Shown here one piece after another: positions 6,997 to 8,470 of a stretch of 8,470 nt of DNA. This DNA is from Colimorpha sp045598945 (GTDB lineage Bacteria; Bacteroidota; Bacteroidia; Bacteroidales; P3): NCBI GenBank assembly GCA_045598945.1, contig JAZRVD010000171.1, positions 1-8,470 on the forward strand, read 5' to 3'. The notes beneath the pieces were generated by a model. It saw nothing but the letters and a program-made list of their open reading frames with translations. It did not search any database and was not told where the DNA came from. Made by a program: the position numbers and the translations under genes. Within the stretch, counting starts at the first letter, position 1. Each line of letters begins with the position of its first letter.

Positions 6997-7190
6997 TTAT
7001 TGGAAATAAAAAAAGGGGAATGGATAGACTTCTTAATATCTTAAAACTTGTTGACTTGCAGTCAAGATTACTAACTAACTCTGCTGACATAAAGCAACTT
7101 TTAAAAAATCCTATTGACTACAGTATTGTTAACAATAAATTATCCAAGATGAGAGTTGCATCACTTAAATTCATAGAAGAGAACTTATAG
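6912..7190 (+). pseudogene. 3' remnant of a polysaccharide pyruvyl transferase gene
   Basis: A 92-codon stretch without its own start, in a different frame from the end of the preceding membrane-protein gene, ending at TAG 7188-7190. It matches the C-terminal part of the polysaccharide pyruvyl transferase family (CsaB/WcaK group), which transfers pyruvate from phosphoenolpyruvate to form ketals on sugars. The diagnostic run is SKFIVTDSFHGTIFS followed by ILFNKPFVVIGNKKRGMDRL; the TDSFHG block and the NKPF strand are hallmarks of the family. The tail PIDYSIVNNKLSKMRVASL and FIEENL matches the usual closing helix. The family is normally about 350-400 residues, so three quarters of the gene is gone. 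An in-frame TGA at 6909-6911 closes the frame just upstream. The only internal ATG that could restart it (7020) lies after the conserved core, so no functional product is expected. Confidence 0.82.
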
Positions 7191-7224
7191 GCTTCACATG
7201 AAATAATTCATTATAAGATTTTAT

Positions 7225-8358
7225 ATGTATAATGCTTATTGGCACTGGCCAACATATCTTTTATTTGTATTAGTAACACTTTTAAGCCTTTTTTTCATAG
7301 GTCGTTATGATAGAGACGAAAACAAAAGTAACAAAACTTTATTGTTGGGACTACTCCCCATTTTTTGTTTATTTTTTTTCCGAGATGAGAGTGTAGGTAA
7401 GGACTTAGTACGTTACAGTATCCATGTGGATAATGGTATATATGAATTGTATCAATTGATATCGGGAGAAAGAATCAATGAGCCATTTTTCACTATTATA
7501 TACTTTGTCTCTAATTTGCTGGGCGGAGTGCGACCATTTATCTACTTAACCTCTTTCTTCGAATTTCTGTTCTTGTTTATTGCAATGAGAAGGTTTAGAA
7601 GTCATGAGATTGATACCCGATGGATATTCTTATTATTTTTTGCTTTGATAGGAATTAAATCGTTCAGTATGATTCGTAATGGAGTATCGGTTGCCTGTTC
7701 TTTATGTGCTTATAGTTTTTTATTGGATACTGGTCGTAAGAGATGGATTGGGTATTTAACATATTCAATTGTTGCAATTGGATTTCACATTAGTGCTGTA
7801 TTGAATTTTATAATCTTTGCTTTGTGTTATCCTCCAAAATACACTATAGAAAACATGAATGGTGTCGTTTTTAAACGGTGTAGTTATATTTTTTTGTTTT
7901 TTTTAATGGTTTATATATTCGGTCTGAATACGCTCTCTGATTATCTGATATCTTTTGAAGAAGGAAGATATGAACGGTTTGCAATTCATAAAAAAGATTT
8001 GGGTTTAGGTAATTTAATAACGAGGATTCCTTTTATTGCCATTGTTTTTTATTTTATGAAAACTACTCAATCTCGCATAAAAATAAACATAGCTCCATTT
8101 ATTTTATTGACGATTGCCGATTTGTTTATATCTCAAATGAAGTATTTAGCGACTGATTTTGAGCGATTGACGACGTATACTTCTCTGGCGATACCTGTCA
8201 TGATTGCTGTAATGTACCGTTCATTTAATGGCGATTCTAATAGGTTAATCAAATATTTGTGTGTTGTGCTAACGCTTTATATGGTTTATGATAGGCTATA
8301 TTTCAGTGGGGTTCTAAATGAATCTGGATGTATGCCTTATCATTTTATGAGCTTATAG
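7225..8358 (+). CDS. EpsG-family polysaccharide polymerase
   Basis: Polytopic inner-membrane protein, 377 residues, of the EpsG family, which acts as the Wzy-like polymerase in many capsule and exopolysaccharide loci. Visible family features: FFRDESVGKDLVRY (51-64), the R..VG.D...Y signature after the second helix; EPFF (86-89); a conserved arginine in MIRNGVSVA (149-157); and GFHISAVLN (186-194), the FH motif after a mid-protein helix. About ten hydrophobic segments alternate with short polar loops. The start at 7225 directly precedes the first helix; there is no Shine-Dalgarno and the 34-base gap after the pyruvyl transferase stump shows no promoter. Several homopolymers lie in the coding sequence (T8 at 7372-7379, T7 at 7889-7895, T8 at 7897-7904), but the frame is intact. 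With the upstream Wzy-like gene truncated, this is probably the working polymerase of the locus. Confidence 0.85.
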   Translation: MYNAYWHWPTYLLFVLVTLLSLFFIGRYDRDENKSNKTLLLGLLPIFCLFFFRDESVGKDLVRYSIHVDNGIYELYQLISGERINEPFFTIIYFVSNLLGGVRPFIYLTSFFEFLFLFIAMRRFRSHEIDTRWIFLLFFALIGIKSFSMIRNGVSVACSLCAYSFLLDTGRKRWIGYLTYSIVAIGFHISAVLNFIIFALCYPPKYTIENMNGVVFKRCSYIFLFFLMVYIFGLNTLSDYLISFEEGRYERFAIHKKDLGLGNLITRIPFIAIVFYFMKTTQSRIKINIAPFILLTIADLFISQMKYLATDFERLTTYTSLAIPVMIAVMYRSFNGDSNRLIKYLCVVLTLYMVYDRLYFSGVLNESGCMPYHFMSL

Positions 8359-8378
8359 ATTATACTAAGAATAAGAAT

Positions 8379-8470
8379 ATGAAGAAAAGAATATTATTCG
8401 TTTTACCTAATTTAAGCATGGGCGGTGCAGAAAAAAAATATAGTTGAATTATTTCGAGTTTCCGATTTTG
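8379..8470 (+). pseudogene. Start of a family 4 glycosyltransferase, frameshifted in an A8 run (runs off right edge)
   Basis: From the ATG at 8379 the frame reads MKKRILFVLPNLSMGGAEKK and then meets TGA at 8445-8447. The opening beta strand followed by LSMGGAE is the classic N-terminus of GT-B fold family 4 (GT1/GT4) glycosyltransferases, in which the glycine-rich loop contacts the acceptor. Reading seven instead of eight A at 8431-8438 restores the expected continuation GGAEKNIVELFRVSDF up to the window end. So the gene is either truly broken, switchable by slippage in the A run, rescued by transcriptional slippage, or affected by a base-calling error. It begins 20 bases after the polymerase stop and is the next gene in the operon. 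Confidence 0.75.
8431..8438 (+). repeat. A8 homopolymer at the frameshift point
   Basis: Eight A immediately after GCAG in the glycosyltransferase start. Removing one A, or adding two, restores the reading frame. Runs of this length can slip in replication and, for A-runs, in transcription. Confidence 0.75.

Noticed and set aside
1..8470. CRISPR array, tRNA or rRNA, toxin-antitoxin or defence genes
   Set aside because: I saw no regularly spaced repeats, no cloverleaf or rRNA sequence, and no nuclease, toxin or defence-type domains on either strand.

Overview
The window looks like a Bacteroidales chromosome (Prevotella, Bacteroides or a Muribaculaceae-like genome). Signs of this are the near absence of Shine-Dalgarno sites, TAnnTTTG-like promoter elements, a relic of an IS1595-group (ISXO2-like) transposase of a type common in that order, and the style of the polysaccharide genes. 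Species cannot be fixed from the sequence alone.

Layout. (1) 1-1181, minus strand: the 5' part of a housekeeping-type DEAH-box helicase gene, hrpB, running off the left edge. (2) 1182-1784: a long, AT-rich divergent intergenic region with a C8T8 tract and two adjacent perfect palindromes just before the next gene. (3) 1785-2846, plus strand: a UDP-glucuronate 4-epimerase-like sugar-nucleotide enzyme whose G+C-rich composition resembles hrpB. (4) 2881-3558: a dead ISXO2-like transposase in one continuous frame with four internal stop codons. (5) 3592 to the right edge: a strongly AT-rich surface-polysaccharide assembly block, all on the plus strand. It holds a Wzx-type flippase, a family 2 glycosyltransferase, a truncated Wzy/O-antigen-ligase-like membrane protein, the orphan 3' end of a polysaccharide pyruvyl transferase gene, an EpsG-type polymerase, and the first codons of a family 4 glycosyltransferase with a frameshift in an A8 run.

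How the genes fit together. This is a capsule, exopolysaccharide or O-antigen locus of the Wzx/Wzy kind. The epimerase would supply UDP-galacturonate, the glycosyltransferases would build a lipid-linked repeat unit, the flippase would move it across the inner membrane, and a polymerase would join the units. A pyruvyl transferase would once have decorated the sugar, but only its C-terminal 92 codons remain.

The most informative thing here is not a new system but a record of remodelling. The first polymerase-like gene runs out of frame into the pyruvyl transferase stump, which indicates a deletion that removed the end of one gene and the start of the other. A second, unrelated-looking polymerase (EpsG type) follows directly. 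The cargo block is separated from the epimerase by the transposase relic and differs sharply in base composition. A 35-base perfect hairpin inside the family 2 glycosyltransferase gene and the A8 frameshift at the right edge also deserve checking.
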